Assembly (NCBI GenBank): GCA_902535255.1
Contig: CACASQ010000009.1
Span: 1 to 35,602, forward strand
Source: an uncultured Pelagibacteraceae bacterium
Lineage (GTDB): Bacteria; Pseudomonadota; Alphaproteobacteria; Pelagibacterales; Pelagibacteraceae
Length of the DNA stretch: 35,602 nt
Reading direction: 5' to 3'
Shown: positions 6,793 to 15,606 of the stretch, one piece after another
Position numbering within the stretch: the stretch's first letter is position 1
How the letters are laid out: the number at the start of each line of letters is the position of its first letter
The notes under the pieces: model-generated
Database searches by the model: none
What the model saw: only the letters and a program-made list of their open reading frames with translations
What the model was told of the DNA's origin: nothing
Translations under genes and position numbers: made by a program

Positions 6793-7908
6793 TTAATCAA
6801 ACTTATTTTTGTGATCTTTATAGAATTTATTAAAAGTGCCTTTTTTAATGTTATCTCTTATTTCTCGCATAAATTGCTGATAAAAATATATATTGTTAAG
6901 AGAAATTAACATTGAGGCCAACATTTCATCAGCCTTAATCAAATGATTTAAATAACTCTTTGAATATTTTTTAAGATCTTTTATGTCGCATTTATCGTTC
7001 AGAGGTGTCTCGTCACTCTGAAATTTTGAATTTTTTAAATTTAATTTTCCCTCCCATGTAAATGCCAATCCTGTTCTACCAGACCTAGTTGGCAAAACAC
7101 AATCAAACATATCTATGCCCTCTTTTACCGCTCCCAATATGTCGGATGGTGTCCCTGCCCCCATTAAATATCTAGGTTTGTCTTTGGGAAGGTGGTTTAC
7201 TGTTTCATTTAAAATTCTTAACATTTCGCTTTGTTTTTCACCGACTGCTAAACCGCCCATTGCATATCCATCGAACTCGATTTCTTTCAATTTGCATATG
7301 CTTTCAATCCTTAAATCTTTGAAAAGACCTCCTTGTGCAATTCCAAATAAAGCCTTAGTTTTATCGTTTCCAAACTCAATTTTAGATCTTTTTCCCCATT
7401 CTGTAGAAACCTTTATTGCGGCACTCAAGATTTTTTTATCTTTTGTTAATTTAGGACATTCATCTAAAACCATTAAGATATCTGAGTTTATTGCCTTTTG
7501 AACTTGTATACTTTTTTCAGGGCTTAAAATAATTTTTTTTCCATCTAAATGAGATTTAAATATAGCTCCAATCTTAATATCTATCTTATTAAGCTTCGAT
7601 AAAGACATAATTTGATATCCTCCGGAGTCCGTTAAAATAGGTTTGTCCCAGTTCATAAACTCATGTAATCCTCCAAATTTTTTTAAAACCTCAATTCCTG
7701 GTCTTAAAAGTAAATGATAAGTATTACCTAAAATTATTTGAGTACCAGTTTTTATAATATCATCAGTAAAAACTCCTTTAACAGTTCCTTGAGTTCCAAC
7801 AGGCATAAAAGCTGGAGTTTCTATTATACCTTTAGATGTAATTATTTTACCAAGTCGAGCTCTTTCATTCTGAGTTATTAACTCAAATGAAAAATTAGTT
7901 TTTGTCAT
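6793..7908 (-). CDS. tgt: tRNA-guanine transglycosylase (Tgt), zinc site lost
   Basis: Exchanges guanine-34 of GUN-anticodon tRNAs for a 7-deazaguanine base in queuosine synthesis or salvage. 371 residues, normal length. The active-site residues are present: Asp94 in LTDSGGYQ and nucleophile Asp269 in MFDCVLPTRSGRTG, plus GGLAVGE and GNTYHLLLRPG. The structural zinc site, normally CxCxxC plus a His 31 residues after the first Cys (Zymomonas Cys318, Cys320, Cys323, His349), is nearly gone. The stretch CDIKDLKKYS keeps only Cys307, Ile and Leu replace the next two Cys, and the usual HNLYFY reads NNIYFY. The gene follows the cyclophilin by 5 bases. queA, often found between those two genes in alphaproteobacteria, is absent here. 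Confidence 0.96.
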   Translation of the reverse strand: MTKTNFSFELITQNERARLGKIITSKGIIETPAFMPVGTQGTVKGVFTDDIIKTGTQIILGNTYHLLLRPGIEVLKKFGGLHEFMNWDKPILTDSGGYQIMSLSKLNKIDIKIGAIFKSHLDGKKIILSPEKSIQVQKAINSDILMVLDECPKLTKDKKILSAAIKVSTEWGKRSKIEFGNDKTKALFGIAQGGLFKDLRIESICKLKEIEFDGYAMGGLAVGEKQSEMLRILNETVNHLPKDKPRYLMGAGTPSDILGAVKEGIDMFDCVLPTRSGRTGLAFTWEGKLNLKNSKFQSDETPLNDKCDIKDLKKYSKSYLNHLIKADEMLASMLISLNNIYFYQQFMREIRDNIKKGTFNKFYKDHKNKFD

Positions 7909-7913
7909 TAAAT

Positions 7914-8468
7914 TTACTTAGATCTTAAAGTTATAATCTTATCAGGGTCAGAAACAGAGCCAGAATTAGGATCTCCTTTTTTTATCTTATCAACAAACTC
8001 CATGCCTTTAATTACTTTTCCGAAAGCAGAATATTGTCTATCAAGATGAGGAGCAGAGTCAAAACAGATAAAAAATTGACTATTTGCACTGTCAGGATGT
8101 GAAGATCTGGCTGCAGATAGTACTCCTCTTGTATGAGCAATATCTGTGAATTCAGCTTTTACATTTGGCAAATCTGAACCACCTGTGCCAGCTAGGGATA
8201 AATTGAAATCAGGACTATTAGTGTTTCCAAATTTTACGTCGCCGGTTTGGGCCATAAAACCATCAATAACTCTGTGAAAAACTACACCATCATATTTACC
8301 GTTGTTGGCTAGATCTTTAAATCTTTTTACATGATTAGGAGCCTTTTCAGGATAAAGCTCTATTTCAACTTCACCGTATGTCAATTTAAGTACCATTAAT
8401 TCATTTGCCATAAGTTTTATATTAAATAAACTAAAAAAAATAATAAATAAATAAAAATATTTTTTCAT
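7914..8468 (-). CDS. Periplasmic peptidyl-prolyl cis-trans isomerase (cyclophilin)
   Basis: Catalyses proline isomerisation during folding of exported proteins. 184 residues with an N-terminal signal peptide (hydrophobic 5-18, cleavage likely after LMANE or just before), which separates it from cytosolic PpiB. Cyclophilin motifs are intact: FHRVIDGFMAQTGD with the catalytic Arg, NSQFFICF and LDRQYSAFGKV. The start codon shares one base with the stop of coaD (TAATG on the minus strand), so translation is probably coupled. PpiA is a fair equivalent, but I do not claim orthology. Confidence 0.93.
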   Translation of the reverse strand: MKKYFYLFIIFFSLFNIKLMANELMVLKLTYGEVEIELYPEKAPNHVKRFKDLANNGKYDGVVFHRVIDGFMAQTGDVKFGNTNSPDFNLSLAGTGGSDLPNVKAEFTDIAHTRGVLSAARSSHPDSANSQFFICFDSAPHLDRQYSAFGKVIKGMEFVDKIKKGDPNSGSVSDPDKIITLRSK

Positions 8469-8956
8469 TAAAATTTAGTTTTTAACATTTTTGCTGTATA
8501 TTTAGTTACAAATCTATCTATATCACCACCTAAATCTGCGATTTCTTTCACAAATTTTGAAGATATTATTTGATTTTCGACATTGGACATTAAAAACATA
8601 GTTTCAATTTTAGAATTTAATTTTTTATTCATACCAGCTAGTTGATACTCATACTCAAAATCTGAAACAGCTCTTAAACCTCTAATAATTGCTGTGGCTT
8701 TAAATTTTTTACATAATTCAATAGTTAAACTATTAAATGATATTACCTTAATTTTTTTTTTGTTGAATTTTAAATCATTAAACAAAGAATTATTGATTAT
8801 ATCTATTCTTTCATCAATAGAAAAAAAATAATTCTTATCGTTATTGTCTGTGGTTGCAACAATTAATTTATCAAAGATTTTTAATGCCTTTTTAATAACA
8901 TCAATGTGACCGTAAGTGATCGGATCGAAAGTACCGGGATAAACAGCTATTTTCAT
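8468..8956 (-). CDS. coaD: Phosphopantetheine adenylyltransferase (CoaD)
   Basis: Transfers AMP from ATP to 4'-phosphopantetheine, the penultimate step of coenzyme A synthesis, in the cytosol. 162 residues, the normal size. The nucleotidyltransferase signature is GTFDPITYGH (residues 8-17, TxGH variant with the ATP-binding His). RGLRAVSDFEYE binds the substrate phosphate, and the C-terminal ISSKFVKEIA is the second ATP-binding motif (normally ISSTLVRE; here ISSK). It starts directly after the gyrA stop with no gap and ends by sharing a base with the cyclophilin start. Confidence 0.97.
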   Translation of the reverse strand: MKIAVYPGTFDPITYGHIDVIKKALKIFDKLIVATTDNNDKNYFFSIDERIDIINNSLFNDLKFNKKKIKVISFNSLTIELCKKFKATAIIRGLRAVSDFEYEYQLAGMNKKLNSKIETMFLMSNVENQIISSKFVKEIADLGGDIDRFVTKYTAKMLKTKF

Positions 8957-11530
8957 TTATTGTATATTATCTTCAATCTTGATTACGGAAACAACTTTTT
9001 CATTACCAGATAGCTTTTTAATTCTCACGCCTTGGGTATTTCTACCAGCAATTCTTATTTCTTTTACAGCACATCTCATTATACTTCCTTTGTCGGTAGA
9101 TAATAAAATTTCGTCTGTATCGGTTACAACTAATGACGAGGAAATATTGCCATTTCTCTCAGAATTAATAATTCCTATTATTCCTTTCCCTCCCCTATTG
9201 GTTACTCTGTAATCAGTATTTGACGATCTTTTTCCATATCCATTTTCTGTTACCGAAAGAATATATCTGTCCCCAGAACTTTTAATTTTTCTATCTTTAT
9301 TAGAAGTTTTAAGTATCAATTGTGGATTATCTAAAATAGATAAAGAGATTACTTTATCTTTATCTGCTAACTTGATACCTTTTATACCTTTAGATGATCT
9401 GCCTTTAAATAATCTGAGTTTTTTTGACTTAAATCTTATACATTTACCAAACTGAGTACTAAGAAGTATATCTTGTTCATCTGTACAAATTTTTACTCCT
9501 ATAATCCTATCATCTTGATCTAGTTTCATGGCTATTTTACCGCTATTATTAATATTAATAAAATCTTCTAATGAATTTTTTCTCACATTCCCTTTAGCCG
9601 TAGCAAAAATAACCATCAAATTTTTCCATTCTGTTTCATCTTCAGGAAGAGGCATTATAGAGCTTATAGAGTGATGACTTTTTAATGGAAGTATATTGTA
9701 TATTGATTTACCTTTTGAGGCAGCTGTTCCCTCGGGGATCTTGTGAGCCTTAATTTTGTAAGCTAAACCTTGTGTAGAGAAAAATAAAACAGGAGTATGA
9801 GTATTTGCAGTGAAAATTTGGACAACAAAGTCATCCTCTCTAGTTGAAATGCCAGTTTTACCTTTTCCACCTCTTTTTTGTGCTTTCAAAGAGCTTAAAG
9901 CTCCTCTCTTTATATAGCCTTGATTTGTGATATTGATAACTACTGACTCCTTTTGAATTGTCTCCTCAATATTATAATTTAGAACTGCATCGATGATTTT
10001 AGTTTTACGAGGATTTGAAAACTTATCTTTAATTTTATTCAGCTCGTTAATAATCAATTCATATAAAGACTTTTTTGAATTAATAATTTTATTGAATTCT
10101 AATATTAATGTAGAAAGTTTTTGAATTTCAGACTCTATTTCACCGATTCCATAAGCTGTTAATTTTTGCAATCTCAAATCTAAAATTGCTTCAACTTGAT
10201 TTTTGGATAATTGGTAACTTGAAATATTTTTTTTCTTTTCAATTAAATTAATCATTTTCGAACTTTTTTTAATTTTCCATTTCTTTGAAAGAAGATTTTT
10301 TTTAGCCGTATCAGTATCTTTAGAACTTTTAATTATCTTAATTACTTCATCAATATTTTCTACAGCCACAGCAAGACCGATAAGTAAGTGAGCTCTTTCT
10401 TCTGCTTTCTTCAAATCATGTTTTACTCTTTTGATTACTGTATCTTCTCTAAATTTTAAAAACTCTGAAATAAATTCTTTTAAATTTAAAATTTTTGGTT
10501 TTCCATCAACAATAGCTAATGTGTTAAAACCAAATGAACTTTCAATGTTAGTTAATTTGTAAAGTTGTCTTCTAACAGTTTCTGGTTCAACGCCTTTTCT
10601 TAATTCTATAACTACTCTAATGCCTTCTCGATTTGACTCATCTCTTAAATCTCTTATGCCCTCAATCTTTTTATCTCTTACTAGTTGTGCAATTTTTTCT
10701 ATAAGCAATGATTTGTTCACTTGATAAGGAATAGATTTAATTACTAATATATCTCGACCCCCTTTTTTTTCCTCAAATTCTATTTCACCTCTAATTTTAA
10801 ATGATCCCCTACCTTTATTGTAACCTTGTTTGATTATATCTTTACCAATAATTACTCCGCCTGTTGGAAAATCAGGTCCTGGGATATGTTTCATCAGTTG
10901 GCTTATTGTTATTTCCTTATTATTGATAAATGCTTTAGTTGCATCAATTACTTCACCTAAATTATGTGGAGGTATACTGGTAGCCATTCCAACTGCAATT
11001 CCTCCAGCTCCATTGACTAATATATTTGGATATTGGGAGGGCAATACCTCAGGCTCTTTCTCTGTTTCGTCATAATTACTTCTGAAATTAACGGTGTTTT
11101 TTTCAAGGTCTTCAGTTAAGAATTGAGCTATTCTTCCTAATTTAGTCTCGGTATATCTCATGGCAGCTGGTGGATCGCCATCAATAGACCCGAAGTTACC
11201 CTGCCCAGATATAAGTGGAACACTCATTGAAAAATCTTGAACCAGTCTTACTAATGCATCATAAACGGATTGATCGCCATGGGGATGATATTTACCGATT
11301 ACATCTCCTACTATCCTAGCAGACTTTCTAAAAGGTTTTGACCAATCATAACCACCTTTATACATAGCAAAAATTATTCTTCTATGAACAGGTTTTAAAC
11401 CATCTCTTACATCCGGAAGAGCTCTACTTACGATTACACTCATCGCATATGATAAGTATGAGGAACTCATTTCATCTTGAACAAAAATAGGCTTAAATAG
11501 TTTAGATGTTTCTACTGTATTTTTTTCCAT
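8957..11530 (-). CDS. gyrA: DNA gyrase subunit A
   Basis: Breakage-reunion subunit of DNA gyrase (GyrA2GyrB2), which introduces negative supercoils. 857 residues. The catalytic tyrosine is Tyr126 in AAMRYTE. The GyrA box that defines gyrase rather than topoisomerase IV is present as QKRGGKG at the start of the C-terminal pinwheel. The quinolone-determining region reads KYHPHGDQSVYDALV: Gln87 stands where E. coli has Ser83, while the acidic residue equivalent to Asp87 (Asp91) is kept. It is 5 bases downstream of ssb and abuts coaD, forming part of the ssb-gyrA-coaD-ppiase-tgt run. gyrB is not in the window. Confidence 0.97.
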   Translation of the reverse strand: MEKNTVETSKLFKPIFVQDEMSSSYLSYAMSVIVSRALPDVRDGLKPVHRRIIFAMYKGGYDWSKPFRKSARIVGDVIGKYHPHGDQSVYDALVRLVQDFSMSVPLISGQGNFGSIDGDPPAAMRYTETKLGRIAQFLTEDLEKNTVNFRSNYDETEKEPEVLPSQYPNILVNGAGGIAVGMATSIPPHNLGEVIDATKAFINNKEITISQLMKHIPGPDFPTGGVIIGKDIIKQGYNKGRGSFKIRGEIEFEEKKGGRDILVIKSIPYQVNKSLLIEKIAQLVRDKKIEGIRDLRDESNREGIRVVIELRKGVEPETVRRQLYKLTNIESSFGFNTLAIVDGKPKILNLKEFISEFLKFREDTVIKRVKHDLKKAEERAHLLIGLAVAVENIDEVIKIIKSSKDTDTAKKNLLSKKWKIKKSSKMINLIEKKKNISSYQLSKNQVEAILDLRLQKLTAYGIGEIESEIQKLSTLILEFNKIINSKKSLYELIINELNKIKDKFSNPRKTKIIDAVLNYNIEETIQKESVVINITNQGYIKRGALSSLKAQKRGGKGKTGISTREDDFVVQIFTANTHTPVLFFSTQGLAYKIKAHKIPEGTAASKGKSIYNILPLKSHHSISSIMPLPEDETEWKNLMVIFATAKGNVRKNSLEDFININNSGKIAMKLDQDDRIIGVKICTDEQDILLSTQFGKCIRFKSKKLRLFKGRSSKGIKGIKLADKDKVISLSILDNPQLILKTSNKDRKIKSSGDRYILSVTENGYGKRSSNTDYRVTNRGGKGIIGIINSERNGNISSSLVVTDTDEILLSTDKGSIMRCAVKEIRIAGRNTQGVRIKKLSGNEKVVSVIKIEDNIQ

Positions 11531-11535
11531 TGAAT

Positions 11536-11997
11536 TTAAAAAGGAATTTCATCATCCAGGTCAGAACTATCCTGGTTCAAATTGTCGTTGGGTAATGAAC
11601 TTTTATTATTTTCAGATACTAAATTTGAATTATTTCCACTATTTCTACTGTCTAACATTGTCAAACTTGAATTGTATCCTTGTAAAACAATCTCCGTAGA
11701 GTATTTATCTTGCCCAGTAGACTCGTCTTTCCATTTTCTTGTACTTAATTGTCCTTCTATATAAACGTTAGCACCTTTTTTTACGTATTGTTGAACTACA
11801 TTTATTAGCCCCTCATTAAAAATTACAACTTTGTGCCACTCAGTTTTTTCTTTTCGCTCTCCACTAGATTTATCTTTCCAAGATTGACTAGTGGCCACAC
11901 TTAATCTAGCAACACTTTTTCCATTAACCATCTGTTTTATATCAGGATCTGCGCCTAAACGACCTATTAATTGCACTTTATTTAAACTTCCAGCCAT
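11536..11997 (-). CDS. ssb: Single-stranded DNA-binding protein (SSB)
   Basis: Binds and protects single-stranded DNA and recruits repair and replication partners through its acidic tail. 153 residues: N-terminal OB fold (LNKVQLIGRLGADPDIK, then WHKVVIF and YIEGQLSTRKW), an Asn/Ser-rich linker (about 115-145) and the C-terminal tip DLDDEIPF. It is divergent from uvrA across 100 bases, a common alphaproteobacterial arrangement. I saw no LexA-type GTTC-N7-GTTC box in that gap. Confidence 0.97.
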   Translation of the reverse strand: MAGSLNKVQLIGRLGADPDIKQMVNGKSVARLSVATSQSWKDKSSGERKEKTEWHKVVIFNEGLINVVQQYVKKGANVYIEGQLSTRKWKDESTGQDKYSTEIVLQGYNSSLTMLDSRNSGNNSNLVSENNKSSLPNDNLNQDSSDLDDEIPF

Positions 11998-12054
11998 AAT
12001 ATTTTGAATAAAATTTGATTTTATAATATTAAAAGTCTTAAATTTATATCATAT

Positions 12055-12090
12055 TTGATAACTAAATATAAGATGATTATTATTTGGAAG
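12055..12090 (+). promoter_or_regulatory. Probable uvrA promoter with Shine-Dalgarno sequence
   Basis: TTGATA (12055-12060), 17-base spacer, TATTAT (12078-12083), then GGAAG (12086-12090) ending 7 bases before the uvrA ATG at 12098. It is one of few clear ribosome binding sites in the window. The transcript would start at about 12090, so the GGAAG may sit right at or just before the transcript start, and the two readings conflict slightly. The rest of the 100-base gap to ssb shows only AT-rich sequence with further -10-like hexamers on the minus strand for ssb. Confidence 0.4.
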
Positions 12091-12097
12091 AAAAAAA

Positions 12098-14977
12098 ATG
12101 TTGAAAAAAATCGTTGTAAAAGGCGCGAAAGAACACAATCTAAAAAATATTTCTCTTGAGATTCCAAAAGAGAAATTAGTAGTAATAACTGGCCTATCTG
12201 GGTCAGGAAAATCCTCTTTAGCCTTCGACACAATTTATGCTGAGGGTCAAAGAAGATATGTGGAAAGTTTGTCATCGTATGCTAGACAGTTTCTAGATAA
12301 AATGAAAAAACCCAATGTGGATTTTATTGAGGGTTTAAGTCCAGCAATATCCATAGAACAAAAAAATACATCCAAAAATCCAAGATCAACTGTTGCAACA
12401 GTAACTGAAATTTATGATTATATGAGAGTTTTATTTGCGAGAGTTGGTATTCCATATTCTCCATTTACAGGAAAACCTATCAGATCCCAGCCTATCAGTG
12501 AAATGGTCGATAAGATAAAAAAACTGCCAAAAAATAATACTATTTATCTTTTGGCGCCAGTGGTGAGAGGTAGAAAGGGAGAATATAAAAAAGAAATACT
12601 TAATTATAAAAAAAGAGGCTTTTCTAAAATAAAAGTAGATGGAAAATATCTTAATATTGATGAATTTCCAAATTTAAATAAAAAAGTTAAGCACGATATT
12701 TCAATAATTGTCGACAGAATTATATTAAACTCTAATTTAGGGAATAGACTTGCAGATAGCGTGGAAACAGCTGTTAATTTATCAGATGGTTTACTTATAG
12801 TTGAGTATGAAAATGAAACTTTGCCAAAAAAATTTAGAAAAAGAGAGTCAATTACTTTTTCATCAAAATTTTCATGCCCTGAAAGCGGTTTTACAATTGA
12901 AGAGATTGAGCCAAGGTTATTTTCCTTTAACTCCCCATATGGAGCTTGCGAGGAATGTGAAGGTATTGGTCACAATCTTAATGTAGATCCCAATCTGGTT
13001 GTTTCGGATCCTAAGAAAAGTTTACAAGATGGAGTTATTGAACCATGGGCAAAATCTACATCTCTTTACTACGCTCAAACATTAGCTTCAATTTCAAAAC
13101 ATTATAAAATCTCTTTAAACGATCCTTGGAGAAAAATCCCAAAAAAAATACAAGATATAATTCTTTATGGTTCTGATGAAGAAGAAATCAAATTTAATTA
13201 TGATGATGGATATGAGTCTTACACCACAAAGAAAGCTTTTGAAGGAGTAATAAATAATTTAGAAAGACGATACCTAGAAACTGATAGTGAATGGAAAAGA
13301 GAAGAAATTTCCCAATATCAAAGTGAGACTGATTGTGAAAAATGTAAAGGTTTTAGATTAAAAGATGAGGCCTTATGTGTAAAAATTAATAATTTGAATA
13401 TAAGTGAAGTTACTGAAAAATCGATAGATGAGGCACAAAAATGGTTCTCAAGTTTAGAAAATATTTTATCGGATAAAGAAAATAAAATTGCTCAGCATAT
13501 TCTTAAAGAAATTAATGAAAGATTAAATTTTCTTTTAAACGTTGGATTAAACTATTTAACTTTATCAAGAGAGTCAGGAACTTTATCTGGAGGTGAAGCT
13601 CAAAGAATAAGATTGGCATCACAAATTGGATCTGGATTAACAGGTGTACTTTATGTTTTAGATGAACCATCAATTGGTTTACATCAAAGGGATAATAAAA
13701 AATTAATTACTGCTTTAAAAAAGTTGAGAGATTTAGGAAACACTGTAATAGTAGTAGAGCATGATATAGAAACGATGGAAAGTTCAGATCATATTATTGA
13801 TATTGGTCCAGAGGCAGGTTTAAAAGGTGGAAAAATTGTTGCTGAAGGTGAGGTTGAACAAATAATAAAAAACGAAAATAGTATTACAGGAAACTATCTT
13901 TCTGGAAAAAAATTTATACCTATACCTAAAAAAAGAAGGACTGCAAAAAATGGTAGGTTAATTGAAATTAGTGGTGCGACTGGAAATAATTTGAAGAAAG
14001 TTAATTTAAAAATTCCTGTAGGAACATTTACTTGTGTAACGGGGGTTTCAGGAAGTGGTAAATCAACTTTAATCCTTCATACATTATATAACGCCTTTAA
14101 TTTAATGCTAAATAAAAATAAAAGTCGTAAAGTTCCAAAAGCATTTACTGGATTTAAAGGGACCGAGTTGATTGATAAAATTATCGACATAGATCAGTCA
14201 CCCATTGGAAGAACTCCAAGATCTAATCCAGCAACATACACGGGTGCATTTGGTCCAATAAGAGAATGGTTTGCTGGATTACCAGAGTCTAAGGCTAGAG
14301 GTTATAAAGTTGGGAGATATTCCTTTAATGTAAAAGGAGGCCGTTGTGAGACCTGTGAAGGTGACGGAGTTTTAACATATGAAATGCATTTTTTACCCGA
14401 TGTATTTATACCATGCGATACTTGTAAAGGAGCTAGATATAATAGGGAGACATTAGAGATTAGATTTAAGAATAAAAATATAGCTGATGTTTTAGATATG
14501 ACAGTGGACGAAGGTTGTGAATTTTTTGAAAACATACAAAGTATAAAGTCAAAACTAATTACATTAAAACATGTCGGCCTTGGTTATATGAAAATCGGAC
14601 AACAAGCGACAACTTTATCCGGTGGAGAAGCTCAAAGAATTAAATTAGCAAAAGAATTATCAAAAAGACCCACTGGAAGAACATTATACATTTTAGATGA
14701 ACCAACAACAGGTCTGCATTCACACGATATTAAAAAATTGTTAGAAATTTTGCAGGCTTTTGCTAATACGGGCAATACTGTTGTGGTTATTGAGCATAAT
14801 CTGGATGTAATAAAAACAGCTGATCACATAATTGATATGGGTCCTGAAGGCGGGGTAAATGGTGGAAGAATAATAGCTGAAGGAACACCAGAAAAAGTTT
14901 CAACTGTCAAAGAGAGTTATACTGGCAAATTTATAAGAGAAATTATTGGTAGTGGATCAATGAAAAAGACTGCTTAA
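12098..14977 (+). CDS. uvrA: UvrABC excision nuclease subunit UvrA
   Basis: Damage-recognising ATPase of nucleotide excision repair; loads UvrB on lesions. 959 residues, normal length, with two ABC modules. The first Walker A is GLSGSGKS (32-39), the second GVSGSGKST (about residue 650), each with its LSGGEAQR signature. The zinc module after the second ATPase motif is intact (CETCEGDG ... CDTCKG). The first module reads CPESGF where many bacteria have CPxCGF, followed by ACEECEG, so one Cys is replaced by Ser. I recall a similar CPxSGF form in other alphaproteobacteria. It is followed 26 bases later by the PuuD-N-like gene on the same strand. Confidence 0.98.
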   Translation: MLKKIVVKGAKEHNLKNISLEIPKEKLVVITGLSGSGKSSLAFDTIYAEGQRRYVESLSSYARQFLDKMKKPNVDFIEGLSPAISIEQKNTSKNPRSTVATVTEIYDYMRVLFARVGIPYSPFTGKPIRSQPISEMVDKIKKLPKNNTIYLLAPVVRGRKGEYKKEILNYKKRGFSKIKVDGKYLNIDEFPNLNKKVKHDISIIVDRIILNSNLGNRLADSVETAVNLSDGLLIVEYENETLPKKFRKRESITFSSKFSCPESGFTIEEIEPRLFSFNSPYGACEECEGIGHNLNVDPNLVVSDPKKSLQDGVIEPWAKSTSLYYAQTLASISKHYKISLNDPWRKIPKKIQDIILYGSDEEEIKFNYDDGYESYTTKKAFEGVINNLERRYLETDSEWKREEISQYQSETDCEKCKGFRLKDEALCVKINNLNISEVTEKSIDEAQKWFSSLENILSDKENKIAQHILKEINERLNFLLNVGLNYLTLSRESGTLSGGEAQRIRLASQIGSGLTGVLYVLDEPSIGLHQRDNKKLITALKKLRDLGNTVIVVEHDIETMESSDHIIDIGPEAGLKGGKIVAEGEVEQIIKNENSITGNYLSGKKFIPIPKKRRTAKNGRLIEISGATGNNLKKVNLKIPVGTFTCVTGVSGSGKSTLILHTLYNAFNLMLNKNKSRKVPKAFTGFKGTELIDKIIDIDQSPIGRTPRSNPATYTGAFGPIREWFAGLPESKARGYKVGRYSFNVKGGRCETCEGDGVLTYEMHFLPDVFIPCDTCKGARYNRETLEIRFKNKNIADVLDMTVDEGCEFFENIQSIKSKLITLKHVGLGYMKIGQQATTLSGGEAQRIKLAKELSKRPTGRTLYILDEPTTGLHSHDIKKLLEILQAFANTGNTVVVIEHNLDVIKTADHIIDMGPEGGVNGGRIIAEGTPEKVSTVKESYTGKFIREIIGSGSMKKTA

Positions 14978-14989
14978 AAATGTAATTTA

Positions 14990-14998
14990 TGTTATAAT
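14990..14998 (+). promoter_or_regulatory. Extended -10-like element before the PuuD-N-like gene
   Basis: TGTTATAAT (TGn-TATAAT) ends 5 bases before the ATG at 15004, so a transcript from it would begin at or next to the start codon. No -35 and no Shine-Dalgarno sequence are visible. The gene may alternatively be read through from uvrA. Confidence 0.35.
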
Positions 14999-15003
14999 GA
15001 ATC

Positions 15004-15606
15004 ATGGTAAATGTTTTACAATCTCTATCTAAAACTGTTCATTTCTCCTTAGCTATAGCGGTATTATTTTTATTAGGATTACATTTCTTTGGTGACGGTT
15101 TCGCCTTTGATAGATATTTTTTTAGCTGGCTTTTCAGATATTTGCATGTCTTAACTGGAATAATGTGGATTGGTTTACTTTGGTATTTTAACTTTGTTCA
15201 AATTCCATCAATGCCAGATATACCTGAAGAACAAAAACCTGCTATAGGTAAAGTTATTGCTCCAAAAGCATTGTTTTGGTTTAGATGGGCAGCTCTTGGA
15301 ACTATTATTACTGGTTTAATTGTTGCATATCTTCAGGGATATGTTCATCAAGCTATGATCTTAGGTATAGGAAGTGGAGATCCTAAAACAACCGCAATAG
15401 GAATCGGTATGTGGTTAGGTATTATAATGGCATATAATGTATGGTTTGTTATTTGGCCTAATCAAAAAAAAGCTTTAGGTATGATAGATTGCGAACCTGA
15501 AGTTAAAGCAAAATCTGCAAGAACTGCGATGTTGTTTTCTAGAACAAACACTTTATTGTCTTTACCGATGTTATTGTCAATGGTAGCGGCTCAAAATCTT
15601 TATTAA
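15004..15606 (+). CDS. Membrane protein like the N-terminal domain of urate oxidase PuuD
   Basis: 200 residues with about five hydrophobic helices. The stretch FRYLHVLTGIMWIGLLWYFN resembles the first conserved helix of the PuuD-type urate oxidase N-terminal domain (Urate_ox_N, PF06181 by memory), and WLGIIMAYNVWFVIWPNQKK a later conserved one. In PuuD this membrane part is fused to a C-terminal cytochrome c domain that carries electrons. No CxxCH motif is present here, so the protein is the membrane domain alone. Conserved His residues (for example His48 in RYLHVLTG) could bind haem, but that is conjecture, and urate oxidation should not be assumed. Its stop codon abuts the stop codon of convergent secF with no gap. 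Confidence 0.72.
   Translation: MVNVLQSLSKTVHFSLAIAVLFLLGLHFFGDGFAFDRYFFSWLFRYLHVLTGIMWIGLLWYFNFVQIPSMPDIPEEQKPAIGKVIAPKALFWFRWAALGTIITGLIVAYLQGYVHQAMILGIGSGDPKTTAIGIGMWLGIIMAYNVWFVIWPNQKKALGMIDCEPEVKAKSARTAMLFSRTNTLLSLPMLLSMVAAQNLY

Noticed and set aside
7115-7501. 128-codon plus-strand frame opposite tgt
   Set aside because: Shadow of the tgt coding frame; no recognisable domain and no start signal.
11998-12097. LexA/SOS box between ssb and uvrA
   Set aside because: No GTTC-N7-GTTC or CTG-N10-CAG palindrome found in the gap.
12021-12275. Minus-strand frames over the uvrA 5' end and the ssb/uvrA gap
   Set aside because: Antisense to the Walker A region of uvrA; composition is that of a complement strand and no protein family is recognisable.
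12874-12962. Missing Cys in the first UvrA zinc module (CPESGF) as a sign of zinc saving
   Set aside because: A CPxSGF form is, to my recollection, common in alphaproteobacterial UvrA, so it is probably not special to this genome; the second module is intact.
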